Positions 8,904-18,374 of a DNA stretch of 64,000 bases are shown here, in pieces (the stretch's first letter is position 1; each line of letters begins with the position of its first letter). A program made the position numbers and the translations under genes. Origin of the DNA: Hyphomonadaceae bacterium (GTDB lineage: Bacteria; Pseudomonadota; Alphaproteobacteria; Caulobacterales; Aquidulcibacteraceae); the NCBI GenBank assembly GCA_022841905.1, contig JALHQO010000005.1, positions 186,001-250,000 of the forward strand. Direction: 5' to 3'. The notes under the pieces are model-generated. The model saw nothing but the letters and a program-made list of their open reading frames with translations, did no database searches and was not told the DNA's origin.

Positions 8904-10379
8904 TTAGCGCGCGAGCATTTGCTGCACCGCAGCGACAATCTCCGCGCGAGGGACTTCCCGCTGAACCTGCTCGCGGGCCTTGGCATAGGCCTCGCGATCG
9001 TCGCCCAATTGTTTCGCAATCGTTTCGCCGAGCTTCAGGTCTTTCAGCGTAACGACGCCTTTCGCCAACTCGTCGCTGCCTTGGATGACGGCGATCGGCG
9101 CGTTGCGTTTATCGGCGTATTTGAGCTGCGCTTTCATGCCGGCGCCGCCAAGATAAACTTCAGCGCGAATGCCTGCATTGCGTAGCTCCCCTGCGATCGC
9201 GAAGAAATCGCCCATACGATCCGCGTCCAGCGCCAACACGACAACAGGCGGCGTCTGCGCCAATTGTTCACCCAAACCGAGCCGCGCTTGCGCCGCCACG
9301 AGACGGCTGACGCCAATGGAAAACCCCGTCGCCGGTACACGCTCGCCGGTGAAGCGCGCGATCAAATCATCATAGCGCCCACCGCCGCCGACAGAACCAA
9401 ACCGCACCGGGCGTCCATCTTCGACGATGGTCATCGTGAGTTCGGCTTCGTAGACGGCGCCGGTATAATATTCGAGCCCGCGCACAACCGACGGATCAAT
9501 CCGCGCGCTCGCATCTTTTACGCCCAGCGCGCTCAGCACCGCATCGATGCCGGCGAGTTCTTTCAAGCCAGCACGGCCTTCATCATTGTCGCCAACAAGC
9601 TTTTCCAAGCCGCCAAGCACGGCGCCGCGCGACTCCGTCGGCAGCGTGACGAAATCGATGACCTTCTGCACGCCCTTAGCGTCGAGATCGGCGCCGGCGG
9701 TGAAGTCGCCGCTATCGTCCTTGCGGCCTTTGCCGAGCAGAAGCGCAACACCTTCAACACCAACGCGATCAAGCTTATCGATCGCGCGCATAACGGTGAG
9801 ACGTGCGCGCGTGTTGTTTTCGCCGAGACCAATGCCCAGCAAAACACCGTTCAGAATGCGGCGCGAATTGATCTTGAACACATAGCCGTCGCGCGGCACG
9901 CCCACCGCTTCAAGCGCCTCGCTCGCCATCGCGATCATCTCGGCGTCGGCGGCCGGATTGTCGGAGCCCACCGTATCGGCGTCGCATTGGGTGAATTGGC
10001 GATAGCGCCCCGGCCCCGGCTTTTCGTTGCGCCAGACCGTGCCAGTTTGCCAACGGCGGAAGGGCTTCGGCAGCGTCAGTCGTTCCTCAGCAGCGAAGCG
10101 CGCCAGCGGCGCGGTCAGATCGTAGCGCAGCGAGAGCCAGCGTTCGTCGTCCTGAAACGAGAACACGCCTTCGTTGGGGCGATCGAGATCGGGCAGGAAT
10201 TTGCCGAGCGCTTCGGTGTATTCGATGGCCGGCGTCTCGAGGCGCTCGAAGCCCCACTTTTCATAGACGCGGCCAACAGCGCCGACGATGCGTTCTTCCG
10301 CGCCAGCGGCGTCGCCCAAACGGTCGGTGAAGCCGCGCGGTTTTTCGGCGGCGACGAGAGGTGATTCAACTTTGCTCAT
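8904..10379 (-). CDS. hisS: Histidyl-tRNA synthetase
   Basis: Class II aminoacyl-tRNA synthetase that charges tRNA-His, cytoplasmic and essential. The 491 residues run through an N-terminal PRGFTDRLGD, motif 1 region, RYDLTAPLARF (residues 85-95), motif 2 FRRWQTGTVWRNEKPGPGRYR (107-126, QFTQCD following), the His-specific GLEYYTGAVYEAEL, motif 3 around PATGFSIGVSRL, and a C-terminal anticodon-binding domain (PVVVLALDADRMG onward). The ATG at 10379 is the natural start. A 66-bp gap separates it from the ammonia-lyase upstream on the same strand. It is longer than E. coli HisS (424), as seen in alphaproteobacterial forms with inserted loops. Confidence 0.97.
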   Translation of the reverse strand: MSKVESPLVAAEKPRGFTDRLGDAAGAEERIVGAVGRVYEKWGFERLETPAIEYTEALGKFLPDLDRPNEGVFSFQDDERWLSLRYDLTAPLARFAAEERLTLPKPFRRWQTGTVWRNEKPGPGRYRQFTQCDADTVGSDNPAADAEMIAMASEALEAVGVPRDGYVFKINSRRILNGVLLGIGLGENNTRARLTVMRAIDKLDRVGVEGVALLLGKGRKDDSGDFTAGADLDAKGVQKVIDFVTLPTESRGAVLGGLEKLVGDNDEGRAGLKELAGIDAVLSALGVKDASARIDPSVVRGLEYYTGAVYEAELTMTIVEDGRPVRFGSVGGGGRYDDLIARFTGERVPATGFSIGVSRLVAAQARLGLGEQLAQTPPVVVLALDADRMGDFFAIAGELRNAGIRAEVYLGGAGMKAQLKYADKRNAPIAVIQGSDELAKGVVTLKDLKLGETIAKQLGDDREAYAKAREQVQREVPRAEIVAAVQQMLAR

Positions 10380-10445
10380 GACAGAGAACTTTCGGAATAT
10401 GGGATGCGTTCAAGACTAACGGGCGCACGCGCGCGAAGACGCGCT

Positions 10446-12053
10446 TCAATGTCGTGCGAAGCGATAGCCCGTCGCTTGTGCGATCTCGCCGGAGAGAACC
10501 TTCTCAGCCAAAATCTCGATATCCCATGTGAGTTCGCGGTCGGCCTCGACCAGCGGGAAATGCTCACCGATCTTCTTTAAGGCAAGCCCGGTGCGGGCGC
10601 CAAGGGCGCACGGCTTTTCCGCCGCATTGTTGGCGCGCACGTGTTCGGCTTGGGCGGCGAACGCCATCTCGATGGCAAATATCTGCGCCAGGCAGCGCGC
10701 CGCCTCGTCTGCGCGCATCGCGACGTTGGCGGCCATGGAGACATGATCCTCCTGCCCCGCATCGGTGGAGACGCTCATCAGATGTGCCGGCATCGCCAAG
10801 CCCCAAATGTGGTTGCAGAGACCGGCCGTCGTGTATTCCAGCATCATCAAGCCGGACTCGGTTGGGTTCGGATCAGGCCCGCGCATCTGTGGGCCCAAGC
10901 CTTTGTTGCGCGCTGCATCCACCATGCGCGCGCAGCGCAAATTCGAAAGCCGCGCCATGATGCCAGCGGCCTGAATCAAGCCATAGGCGTCGATGGCGAG
11001 CGGCATGCCGTGGAAGTGGCCGCCCGAGGTGATCAGATCGAGATCGTAGCTGTCGGCGCTGGTGTTGAGGTCGATCGGATTGTCGGTGACGCTCCGCGCT
11101 TCCGTCACCATCGTGCGCTCGGCGCGTGCGATCAGATCGAGGCAAGGCCCCAGCGCCTGCGCTGCGCAGCGGAGATTGTACGGATCCTGGATGCGTTCGT
11201 CATAAGCGAACTTCGTGTCGGTCGAGACGTCCTGAAACTGGTAGCCGTCGAGCAATTCAAACACCCAGCGTGCAATCGCCTGCGAGCCTTCATGCGGGCG
11301 CAGCGCATGCAGATCGGCGCGAAACGGCCGGCCCATACCGCGCATGGTCTGCACGCCAAGTGCCGCCATCACCGCCGCCGTTTCGATCAGCAGGCGCATC
11401 TTCGCCGCCGCCAGTGCGCCCCAGGCGTTGGAGTATTGGCAGCCATTGTTGAGCGCCAAGCCTTCTTTCAATTCGAGTTCGATCGGCGTGAACGCCCCCG
11501 CATGGGCCTTTAGCCAATGCTTGGTAACGACGCTTTCGCCACTCTTCCCGAGCACCCGCCCCTCGCCGATCACGACGGCGGCAATGTGCGAAAGCGGGGC
11601 AAGGTCGCCGCTGGCGCTCACGCTCCCCAAACGCGGCACGGCGGGGGTGACGCCATTGTTCAGCATGTCGATCAACGTCTCGACCAGAATTGGCCGCGCC
11701 ACACTCCTGCCCCGCGCCAGCGAGGCCGCACGCATCAGCATGGTGGCGCGCACGACGGGCGCCGGCGCCAATTCACCAACCCCGGCGCAATGCGACAGGA
11801 TCAAATTGCGCTGTAGCTGCTTCAGCGCTTCGGGGCTGACATAATCCTTGAAGTTCGAGCCAAAGCCGGTGTTCAGGCCGTAGACGCGCTTATCGGGATT
11901 GGCCTTGATGGCGGCCTCGGCGCGGGCGCGGAACTCGGCCAGGCGCTGCCTCGCCGCCGGCGCCAGAGCCACCTTGGCCCGCCCCGCAGCCACCGCCTCG
12001 ATGCTCTCCAGGGTGAGCTCTTGGGCGGTCTCGTCCAACGTTACGACGGTCAA
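10446..12053 (-). CDS. Aromatic amino acid / histidine ammonia-lyase
   Basis: MIO-dependent lyase that removes ammonia from an amino acid to give the trans-acrylate (urocanate, cinnamate or coumarate). The 535-residue product has the active-site tyrosine loop VYGLNTGFGSNF (residues 57-68) and the cofactor triad Ala-Ser-Gly at 147-149 within GSVSASGDLAPLSH. NLILSHCAGVGE (83-94) has Ser-His where histidine lyases do. Later come QDPYNLRCAAQ and a C-terminal QEDHVSMAAN. Other positions (CQYSNAW, GGHFHGMPLAIDAYG) differ from textbook HutH and resemble the broader aromatic-lyase group, so I leave the symbol blank. TTG at 12053 is the likely start, with CCGGAGC upstream. No hutU, hutI or hutG is nearby. 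Confidence 0.85.
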   Translation of the reverse strand: MTVVTLDETAQELTLESIEAVAAGRAKVALAPAARQRLAEFRARAEAAIKANPDKRVYGLNTGFGSNFKDYVSPEALKQLQRNLILSHCAGVGELAPAPVVRATMLMRAASLARGRSVARPILVETLIDMLNNGVTPAVPRLGSVSASGDLAPLSHIAAVVIGEGRVLGKSGESVVTKHWLKAHAGAFTPIELELKEGLALNNGCQYSNAWGALAAAKMRLLIETAAVMAALGVQTMRGMGRPFRADLHALRPHEGSQAIARWVFELLDGYQFQDVSTDTKFAYDERIQDPYNLRCAAQALGPCLDLIARAERTMVTEARSVTDNPIDLNTSADSYDLDLITSGGHFHGMPLAIDAYGLIQAAGIMARLSNLRCARMVDAARNKGLGPQMRGPDPNPTESGLMMLEYTTAGLCNHIWGLAMPAHLMSVSTDAGQEDHVSMAANVAMRADEAARCLAQIFAIEMAFAAQAEHVRANNAAEKPCALGARTGLALKKIGEHFPLVEADRELTWDIEILAEKVLSGEIAQATGYRFARH

Positions 12054-12171
12054 AGCGGGCTCCGGGCTATCTGCGCCGGAGACCTAACGTAAACCGCCCC
12101 GGGAGGCGAGCCGGCCCGCGGCGCCGGATTTGCTCCTTGGCCTTTCACCAATCCGGCGAAGAGGCCCCACC

Positions 12172-12567
12172 ATGCTCACCTGTCTCGCTTTTATGCTTAC
12201 CGTCAGCCTGACCGAACTGCCGTCCCTGGCGACCGAGGTCGAGGCCGAGGCCCGCGCTCTTACGGTGCAGACCGAGGTCACCCCCGCCCTGCTGGCCGGC
12301 ATCGAGGATTTCTCCGGCGACGCTGAACGCCTCTCCGTCGCCCTGCGCCAAGCTGGCGTCGAGCAGGATCTGCCCTGTATCTTCCACGGCATCGCCGAAG
12401 ACGCCCGCGAACGCTCCGCCGCGCTGCAAGCGGCCGACACAGCCGAAGAGCGGGAGGCCGCCTTCGTGAGCCTGCGCGTGCTGCTCGACGACGCTATTCT
12501 GATCGCGCCGATGGCCGCCGGCGCCGCTGCTGACCTTGCAGCAGAACAGCAAATGGCTTCGCGCTAG
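12172..12567 (+). CDS. Hypothetical small secreted protein
   Basis: Not recognised. A 131-residue alanine- and glutamate-rich, mostly helical protein with an N-terminal hydrophobic stretch (MLTCLAFMLTVSL) that may act as a signal sequence or single anchor. A CIFHG element near residue 65 supplies one of two cysteines. ATG at 12172 is preferred over an upstream TTG at 12130 because the signal-like segment then begins the protein. Its 3' end overlaps the stop of the converging redoxin gene by a few bases. Confidence 0.6.
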   Translation: MLTCLAFMLTVSLTELPSLATEVEAEARALTVQTEVTPALLAGIEDFSGDAERLSVALRQAGVEQDLPCIFHGIAEDARERSAALQAADTAEEREAAFVSLRVLLDDAILIAPMAAGAAADLAAEQQMASR

Positions 12568-13208
12568 ACGTACTTCACGCCACAGCCATACGGCACGGTC
12601 TCAGCGGTCTGCACTAGTCGCCCCGCCGCCAGATCGGCAAGCGCGGCGCGCACGTAGCTGTTGGCGCCTTGCAGCGAAGCCGGACGCGCCGAGGGCTGAT
12701 CGTCGATGGCGCCTTGGTACACCAGCACGCCTTGCGGATTGATGATGTACATATGCGGCGTCGTGCGCGCGCCATAGGCGCGGCCCATCGCACCTGATGG
12801 ATCGAGCAAAGTCGCCGTCGGCGCGGCGTTATCGGTTTGCACGCGGGCGCGGGCGCCGGCCGCATCGAGATGGCCTTGTTCGCCCGGCGCCGACGAAATC
12901 ACCTGCAGCCAGACGATGCCATCAGCGGTCGTATCCCGCTGCAGCGTTTGCATCGTATCTGAGTCGTAGTGCTTGCGCACATACGGGCAGCCATGATTGG
13001 TCCATTCGAGAATGACGGTGCGGCCGCTGAATTCGGCCAGCGTGCGCGTGGCGCCGCTTGCGTCCTGCACCGAGAAGGCCGGCGCCTGCGCGCCGGTTTC
13101 GACCGAGGCCAGCGCCTCATTGCCGTTCAGCAGCAAGGTTCCACCCAGCACGCCGACAGCGGCGAGTGCGGCGCCGCCCAACAAAAGATTGCGTCTCGAA
13201 ATGCTCAT
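12564..13208 (-). CDS. Redoxin / thioredoxin-like protein with Tat-type signal
   Basis: Thioredoxin-fold protein (AhpC/TSA-redoxin branch), about 214 residues. It begins with MSISRRNLLLGGAALAAVG, a twin-arginine-like export signal, so it probably acts in the periplasm. The fold is visible as PAFSVQDASGATRTLAEFSG, VILEWTNHGCPYVRKHYDSD, then TTPHMYIINPQGVLVYQGAIDD. The active site has one cysteine (GCP) rather than CxxC, with another cysteine near the end (PYGCGVKY). ATG at 13208 overlaps the stop of the DsbD gene as TGATG, so the two are translationally coupled. That pairing suggests DsbD supplies electrons to this redoxin; this is inference. Confidence 0.82.
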   Translation of the reverse strand: MSISRRNLLLGGAALAAVGVLGGTLLLNGNEALASVETGAQAPAFSVQDASGATRTLAEFSGRTVILEWTNHGCPYVRKHYDSDTMQTLQRDTTADGIVWLQVISSAPGEQGHLDAAGARARVQTDNAAPTATLLDPSGAMGRAYGARTTPHMYIINPQGVLVYQGAIDDQPSARPASLQGANSYVRAALADLAAGRLVQTAETVPYGCGVKYV

Positions 13209-15316
13209 CACTGCGCTCCTGCGATCGTTTCCAGCACCAACGCCTCGGTTAGGACCTGGGGCAAAACTTGTGGCTCGCCATTCGACGGATAGTAGAGATA
13301 GAGCGGCACACCGGCGCGTCCATGCTCGGCCAGGGCCGCGGCGATCTCATCATCGCGATTGGTCCAGTCGCCCTTTAGGTATGCGACATTGGCCTCGGCA
13401 AAGCCCTGCGCTAAGCGCGGGCTCGAGAGCGCGGCCAATTCGTTCACCTTGCAGGTGACGCACCAGGCGGCGGTAAAATTCACGAACACCGGCCGGCCTT
13501 CAGCCCGCAACTCCGCAACGCGCGCCGCGCTCCAAGGCTCGGACGCCAGCACTGTCTCGGTCTGAACGCCAAGCAGCGGCCGCCATGTGAATACGCCCGT
13601 GACGACAAACACCAAAGCGCCCGCGATCAGCCATGCACGTCCCCAGCGCGCGGTCAGCAAAACGAACGCCAGCGCCGTCGCGATCAGCAACAGTGAGAGC
13701 ACACCCATCGGCCCCGCTTGTTCGGCCAGCACCCAAGCAAGCCAAACCGCTGCGGCGAACATCGGAAACGCCAGCACATGCTTGGCGCGGTCCATCCAGG
13801 CGCCGGGCTTGGGTATCAGGCGCTGCAAGCCGGGCGCGAAATGCAGCAAGGTCAGCGGCAGCGCAAAGCCCAGCGCCAGGGCTGCAAAGATCAGCAGAGT
13901 AATCGCCGCAGATTGCGTGAGCGCCACGCCGATCGCCCCGGCCATGAATGGCGCCGTGCACGGCGTCGCGGCGATCACAGCGAGCGCCCCGGTAAAAAAA
14001 CTACCTGCGCTTCCGCCACGTTGCGCAAGCGAGCCGCCAGCGTTTTGCAGCGAGCCGCCAATCTCGAACACGCCCAGCAGGTTCAAGCCGATCGCGAAAA
14101 ACAGCAGCGCCAACGCGCTCGTCACCCACGGCGCCTGCAACTGGAAGCCCCAGCCCACCGCCTCGCCGGCGCCACGCAACACAAGCAACAGCACAGCCAA
14201 CGCCATAAACGTCGCCATCACGCCAGCGAAGTAGAAGAGCCCGTCACGCCGGGCTTCGCCGTTATGCGCGCCGCCAGCGAAAGACAGCGCTTTCACCGAA
14301 AGAACCGGCAACACACAGGGCATGATGTTGAGAATAAGCCCGCCGAGAAACGCGAGCCCAAGCGCGATGAGAATGCCGAGCGCATCCATGCTAACCGGCG
14401 CAGCAGGCGCGCTCGCGCCTTCCAACTCGGCCAGCGGATAGTCGCTCGACATTGGCGCAGGCGCGCCGTCCGTGCCGGGAATCGGATCGCCGGGCTCGGC
14501 GACGATCTCAACGCCACGCAAGCGGCCGTCGCTTGCCTCGTACGCGACCACGCCCTCCAACGGCGCGCGGCCAACGTCGGTCGCAACGCCGCCAGCGACA
14601 TCAAAACTCACGCCAGATTCGCCAACGCGTGGCAGTTGCGGGCCGGACGCGAGCAGCACGTCGCGGCTGTAAGGAAAGAAGCGAACGTTGCGGATGGAGT
14701 TCGCGTTTGGCAGCACCACGGAGAGCCGTGCGGGGGCGCCCTCGGTGATGCGCGCTTCGACGCCCTCCTCGCGGCGCGGCAGGCCCGCGACCGCCTGTGC
14801 AATGCGCGGCGCCCATTGCGGATCGTCACGGCCCTGCGTGGCGACCGGCAGCGTGAATGTCAGCGTCGCTTCTTCGGGAATGCAGATGTCGGAGCAGACG
14901 AGCCAATAGGCTTCAGCGGTGAAGGTGACCTGTTCGCCCGGCCGCGCGTTCGCCGGCGCCGTGACCTCGATCGGAAACAGGACTTCGCCGTGATAACCGA
15001 AGTTTACCAGTGTCGCGAACGGGATCGCTTCTGGCGTCGGCCATTGAATGGCGCCGACGTCGTAGCCCGGCGGCGTTGTCCACGTCAGTTCGGTCGCTTC
15101 GCCGCTATCGCCGGGATTGCGCCAATAGGTGTGCCAGCCTTCGCGAATGTTCTGGCGCAGCACGATCGTGAAGGTCTCGCCCGGCGCGATCGCGGCGCGC
15201 GCGGCGTGCAGCGAACCTTCGACGTTGCGCTCGATTGCCGGCGGCAGGCTGCTTTGCGCGAGCGCGGAGCCAGCCAAGCCGAGCAGAATCGCAATCGCCG
15301 CCAGCAGACGCTTCAT
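13208..15316 (-). CDS. DsbD/ScsB-like protein-disulfide reductase
   Basis: Membrane electron conduit that moves reducing power from cytoplasmic thioredoxin to periplasmic partners. The 702 residues comprise a signal peptide (MKRLLAAIAILLGLAGSALA), an N-terminal periplasmic DsbC-like domain (REGWHTYWRNPGDSGEAT, a conserved VCSDICIPE cysteine pair), an eight-helix DsbD core with MPCVLPVLSVKALSFAGG and TPCTAPFMAG cysteines, and a C-terminal thioredoxin domain with CVTC (C619, C622). The N-terminal domain and layout match the ScsB/DipZ-type branch more than E. coli DsbD. It is translationally coupled to the redoxin downstream. SapC's terminator lies just upstream, so this unit has its own promoter. 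Confidence 0.92.
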   Translation of the reverse strand: MKRLLAAIAILLGLAGSALAQSSLPPAIERNVEGSLHAARAAIAPGETFTIVLRQNIREGWHTYWRNPGDSGEATELTWTTPPGYDVGAIQWPTPEAIPFATLVNFGYHGEVLFPIEVTAPANARPGEQVTFTAEAYWLVCSDICIPEEATLTFTLPVATQGRDDPQWAPRIAQAVAGLPRREEGVEARITEGAPARLSVVLPNANSIRNVRFFPYSRDVLLASGPQLPRVGESGVSFDVAGGVATDVGRAPLEGVVAYEASDGRLRGVEIVAEPGDPIPGTDGAPAPMSSDYPLAELEGASAPAAPVSMDALGILIALGLAFLGGLILNIMPCVLPVLSVKALSFAGGAHNGEARRDGLFYFAGVMATFMALAVLLLVLRGAGEAVGWGFQLQAPWVTSALALLFFAIGLNLLGVFEIGGSLQNAGGSLAQRGGSAGSFFTGALAVIAATPCTAPFMAGAIGVALTQSAAITLLIFAALALGFALPLTLLHFAPGLQRLIPKPGAWMDRAKHVLAFPMFAAAVWLAWVLAEQAGPMGVLSLLLIATALAFVLLTARWGRAWLIAGALVFVVTGVFTWRPLLGVQTETVLASEPWSAARVAELRAEGRPVFVNFTAAWCVTCKVNELAALSSPRLAQGFAEANVAYLKGDWTNRDDEIAAALAEHGRAGVPLYLYYPSNGEPQVLPQVLTEALVLETIAGAQ

Positions 15317-15336
15317 CGTGCATTCGCCCCATAGTC

Positions 15337-15360
15337 AAACCGCGCCCGAAGGCGCGGTTT
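15337..15360 (-). terminator. Terminator downstream of the sapC-like gene
   Basis: Perfect 10-bp stem AAACCGCGCC - CGAA - GGCGCGGTTT between the SapC stop and the DsbD start. The A/T-rich stem ends suit termination in either direction. Confidence 0.75.
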
Positions 15361-15391
15361 GGTCTCATACGTTTGGCGACGCCCGCTGGTT

Positions 15392-16213
15392 TCAGCTGAG
15401 CGGCGTGGAAGCCTGAATCCGCGCAGCGCGCGACAGGATTTTCGGCCAAAGGCCGAGCGACAGCAGGTGCGCGTGCATGACCGCGGATATGCCGCGATCG
15501 CGCAGTTCCAGGTAGGTCTCCTTCGGCAGCGCGTTCAGCTTCTGCTCGGAGATACGCAGATACTCGCCCATTTTAACGGGTTCATCCGGCGTGCCGTCAG
15601 CCTTGGCGCGGGGCAAGGCCAGCGGCGTTTCCTCGAACAGGCCGTGCTTGTCCATAAGGCCGACGAACTCCTGCGTCCGACGCCCGAGCATGTCGAACTC
15701 ACGGCAGAACTGGATCGCATCTTGCGTGTACTTCGACGGCTGATCGCCTTCGAAGAACGGCATTTCGGGCGAGGACGACAGCATCTTGGCGGCGCGATCG
15801 ATGCAGACGACAACGCGATCGGCGTCAGCCTGCTGCTGTTGTTGCGACGCCTGCCCATTGGCGCCGCCGGTCGCGACGATCGGCAGGAACGGATAGCGGC
15901 GGGCGAACGCCGGCAGATAGACTTCCGGATCAAGCGAGCCGTCCGGGCCGAGGAAGACGTTCATGCCAGGGCGCAAGCCCATAACAGCGAGCGGCGTCTT
16001 CGTCTGCGTATCGAAGATGATCGGATAGCACACCGCAGCGAGGCCGAACTCGTCCACAGTTAGCGGCACCAAGTGTGTATCGGCGAGGAAAGAGAACGGG
16101 TTCGAGACGTTCGACACACCAAGCGAGCGGTGCTTCTCAAGGGAGAGCGGCTCGAGCTGGCGATAGAACAGAATCTTGCCGAGCGTCTGTTGTCCGCCGC
16201 TGGCCGTCGTCAT
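15392..16213 (-). CDS. SapC family protein
   Basis: The 273-residue product matches the SapC family (PF07277), named for a gene in a Campylobacter S-layer locus and common in alphaproteobacteria; its function is unproven. Family features are the N-terminal ILFYRQLEPLSLEKHRSLGV, the F-S-F-L-A-D-T-H-L-V-P-L segment, the VCYPIIFDTQ strand, and the late GVGRRTQEF-like and MGEYLRISEQKLNALP helix. It has no signal peptide or membrane helix. A glutamine run (QASQQQQQADAD) around residue 125 is an unusual insertion. The gene is a single unit with its own terminator, divergent from the DUF885 peptidase. Confidence 0.85.
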   Translation of the reverse strand: MTTASGGQQTLGKILFYRQLEPLSLEKHRSLGVSNVSNPFSFLADTHLVPLTVDEFGLAAVCYPIIFDTQTKTPLAVMGLRPGMNVFLGPDGSLDPEVYLPAFARRYPFLPIVATGGANGQASQQQQQADADRVVVCIDRAAKMLSSSPEMPFFEGDQPSKYTQDAIQFCREFDMLGRRTQEFVGLMDKHGLFEETPLALPRAKADGTPDEPVKMGEYLRISEQKLNALPKETYLELRDRGISAVMHAHLLSLGLWPKILSRAARIQASTPLS

Positions 16214-16366
16214 GTATGTCTCCGCGAGTTCCCAACCTTAAGGGGGCCTCTCCAACCACGAATGCGCGCTTTCTGCAACAGTGGAGCGCAAGCGAGGCTG
16301 TCAAAGCCGCCGCTTTTCATGTGGGCGGCTCATGCTATGTCGGGCCGACTTTGAAGCGAGGGGCGA

Positions 16367-18250
16367 ATGCGGTCGTTGGCATGGGTTTTGGCGCTCGCCG
16401 TGGCTCTGACGGCCAGCTGCGGGCCACGTCAGGCGCAGCCCATCACCGCTTTCGACGGCCGCCTCGCCGATTGGAGCCGCGATATTCTCGCCGATAGCCC
16501 CGAATTGGCCTCGAGCGCCGGGGTGTCGGAAGAGGCCGCCGGCGGTCCCTACGGCGCCCGTCTCGACGATCGCTCGCCCATGGCAGTGGAAGCCCGCCGC
16601 AGCGCCGCCACGCGCCGCTACGCTGAATTGCGCGCGCTCGACCGTGACGCCCTCAACGAACGCCAGCGGCTCATCTACGCCGTTCTCGAAGCGCAATTCG
16701 AAGCAGCCTCCGACGCTGCTGCGTTTGAGTATGGCGACTTCTCTTCGCTCGCCGGCGCCCGCCCCTACATTTTGAACCAACTCGACAGCGCTTTTCTGAC
16801 GCTGCCCTCATTCCTAGACGAGCGCCACCAGGTCGCCAGCGCCGAAGATGCCGAAGCCTACATCACGCGTTTGCGTCTGGCGGCTGAAGCGATCGACGCC
16901 GAGACCGAACGCGCCCGCGCTGACGCCGCGCGCGGCGTGCGCCCGCCGCTAGCCATCATTGATCTGACGTTGTCGCAACTCGATGCGATCATCGGCCAAC
17001 CGGCGATCCAGCAAATCTACGTCACCAGCCTGCAACGCAAACTCGCAGCGCTCGCCGCAGCTGAAACCGACGCCACACAGCGCGCCGCGCTTGAGCAACG
17101 GCATTTGGGCTACGTCGCCCGGGCCGAGGAGATCGTCCGCCAGCGCATCATTCCCGCACACCAGCGCGCGGCTGCGTTCTTGCGCTCCGAACGCGGCAAT
17201 GCCAGCGACGACCCCGGCGCATCGCGCCTGCCGCGCGGCGCTGAATACTACGCCGCGCTGCTGCGCCTGGAGACCACGACAGACCTCACGCCAGCGCAAA
17301 TTCATCGCATCGGCCTCGACCGCGTCGCGACGCTCAACAATGAACTCGATATCGCACTCCGGCGCGTCGGGCTGACGGAAGGGCCCGTCGGCGCGCGGCT
17401 CACCCAGCTTACGCTCGATCCGCGGTATTCATACGAAGACAGCGACGCAGGCCGCGCGCAATTGCTGGCCGACGTGCGCGCTCGCATCACCCGCGTGATG
17501 GAGCGCGCGCCGCAATGGTTTGGCCGCATGCCGCAAGCGCCGCTTGAAGTGCGCCGCGTGCCGGCCTTCCTCGAAGCGGCCGCGCCCGGCGCCTATTACA
17601 GTCCGCCCGCCCTAGATGGCTCGACGCCCGGCATCTATTACATCAACCTGCGCGCACTCGGCGAGATGACGCGCATCGACCTGCCGACGCAGGATTTTCA
17701 CGAAGCAGCGCCTGGCCATCACTTCCAGATCGCGTTGGCGCAAGAGCTGACGGACTCGCCGCTTCTGCTGCGTCTCGTTTCCTTCAACGCCTACAGCGAA
17801 GGCTGGGGGCTCTACGCCGAAGAATTGGCTGACGAACAAGGCTTCCACGAAGGCGATCCAGTCGGCCGCATCGGCTTTCTGCGCTGGCAGCTGTGGCGCG
17901 CGGCGCGGCTGGTCGTGGACACCGGCCTGCACGCACAGGGCTGGAGCCGTCAGCGCGCCATCGATTATCTGATCGCCACCACCGGCGACGCGCCTGGCAT
18001 CATCGCCACAGAAGTTGATCGTTATATCGTCTGGCCCGGCCAAGCGTGCGGCTACGAGCTTGGCCGACGCGAGATCATGCGACTGCGCGAGCAGGCCCGA
18101 AACGAACTCGGGCCCGACTTCGATCTGCGCGGCTTCCACGACGCCGTGTTGCTCAACGGCGAAGTCCCGCTCGCCGTGCTGGACGATATCGTTGCCGCCT
18201 GGATTCCGGAGCAGCGCCGCTTGGCCGAGCGCGAGCGGCGCCGCCGCTAA
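16367..18250 (+). CDS. DUF885 family lipoprotein, putative metallopeptidase
   Basis: A 627-residue protein with a lipoprotein-type signal ([20 protein letters not shown], Cys-19). The mature part is mostly helical and carries the DUF885 signature: [19 protein letters not shown] (an HExxxGH zinc-site motif near residue 445), [14 protein letters not shown] about 40 residues later, and a C-terminal [19 protein letters not shown]. Family members are predicted zinc metallopeptidases; the substrate here is unknown. Start at 16367 is supported by GCGAGGGG just upstream. It sits 124 bp ahead of the VWA lipoprotein gene. Confidence 0.88.
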   Translation: MRSLAWVLALAVALTASCGPRQAQPITAFDGRLADWSRDILADSPELASSAGVSEEAAGGPYGARLDDRSPMAVEARRSAATRRYAELRALDRDALNERQRLIYAVLEAQFEAASDAAAFEYGDFSSLAGARPYILNQLDSAFLTLPSFLDERHQVASAEDAEAYITRLRLAAEAIDAETERARADAARGVRPPLAIIDLTLSQLDAIIGQPAIQQIYVTSLQRKLAALAAAETDATQRAALEQRHLGYVARAEEIVRQRIIPAHQRAAAFLRSERGNASDDPGASRLPRGAEYYAALLRLETTTDLTPAQIHRIGLDRVATLNNELDIALRRVGLTEGPVGARLTQLTLDPRYSYEDSDAGRAQLLADVRARITRVMERAPQWFGRMPQAPLEVRRVPAFLEAAAPGAYYSPPALDGSTPGIYYINLRALGEMTRIDLPTQDFHEAAPGHHFQIALAQELTDSPLLLRLVSFNAYSEGWGLYAEELADEQGFHEGDPVGRIGFLRWQLWRAARLVVDTGLHAQGWSRQRAIDYLIATTGDAPGIIATEVDRYIVWPGQACGYELGRREIMRLREQARNELGPDFDLRGFHDAVLLNGEVPLAVLDDIVAAWIPEQRRLAERERRRR

Positions 18251-18374
18251 CGCGAAAAACACACAGGCGTGATCGCACGCAAACGCCGCAGCTGTGCCGC
18301 ATCTCCGCCGCGTTCGGCAGGCTCCTTTACCGTGCACATCAACCGTGTCCGGACGGTTTCGGGAGGGAACGTCC

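Noticed and set aside
9264..10364. Plus-strand frame opposite hisS
   Set aside because: Antisense to hisS with no motif; typical GC artefact.
13718..15334. A 538-codon plus-strand frame opposite the DsbD-like gene
   Set aside because: Antisense to a gene with clear motifs; arginine/glutamine-rich and unstructured.
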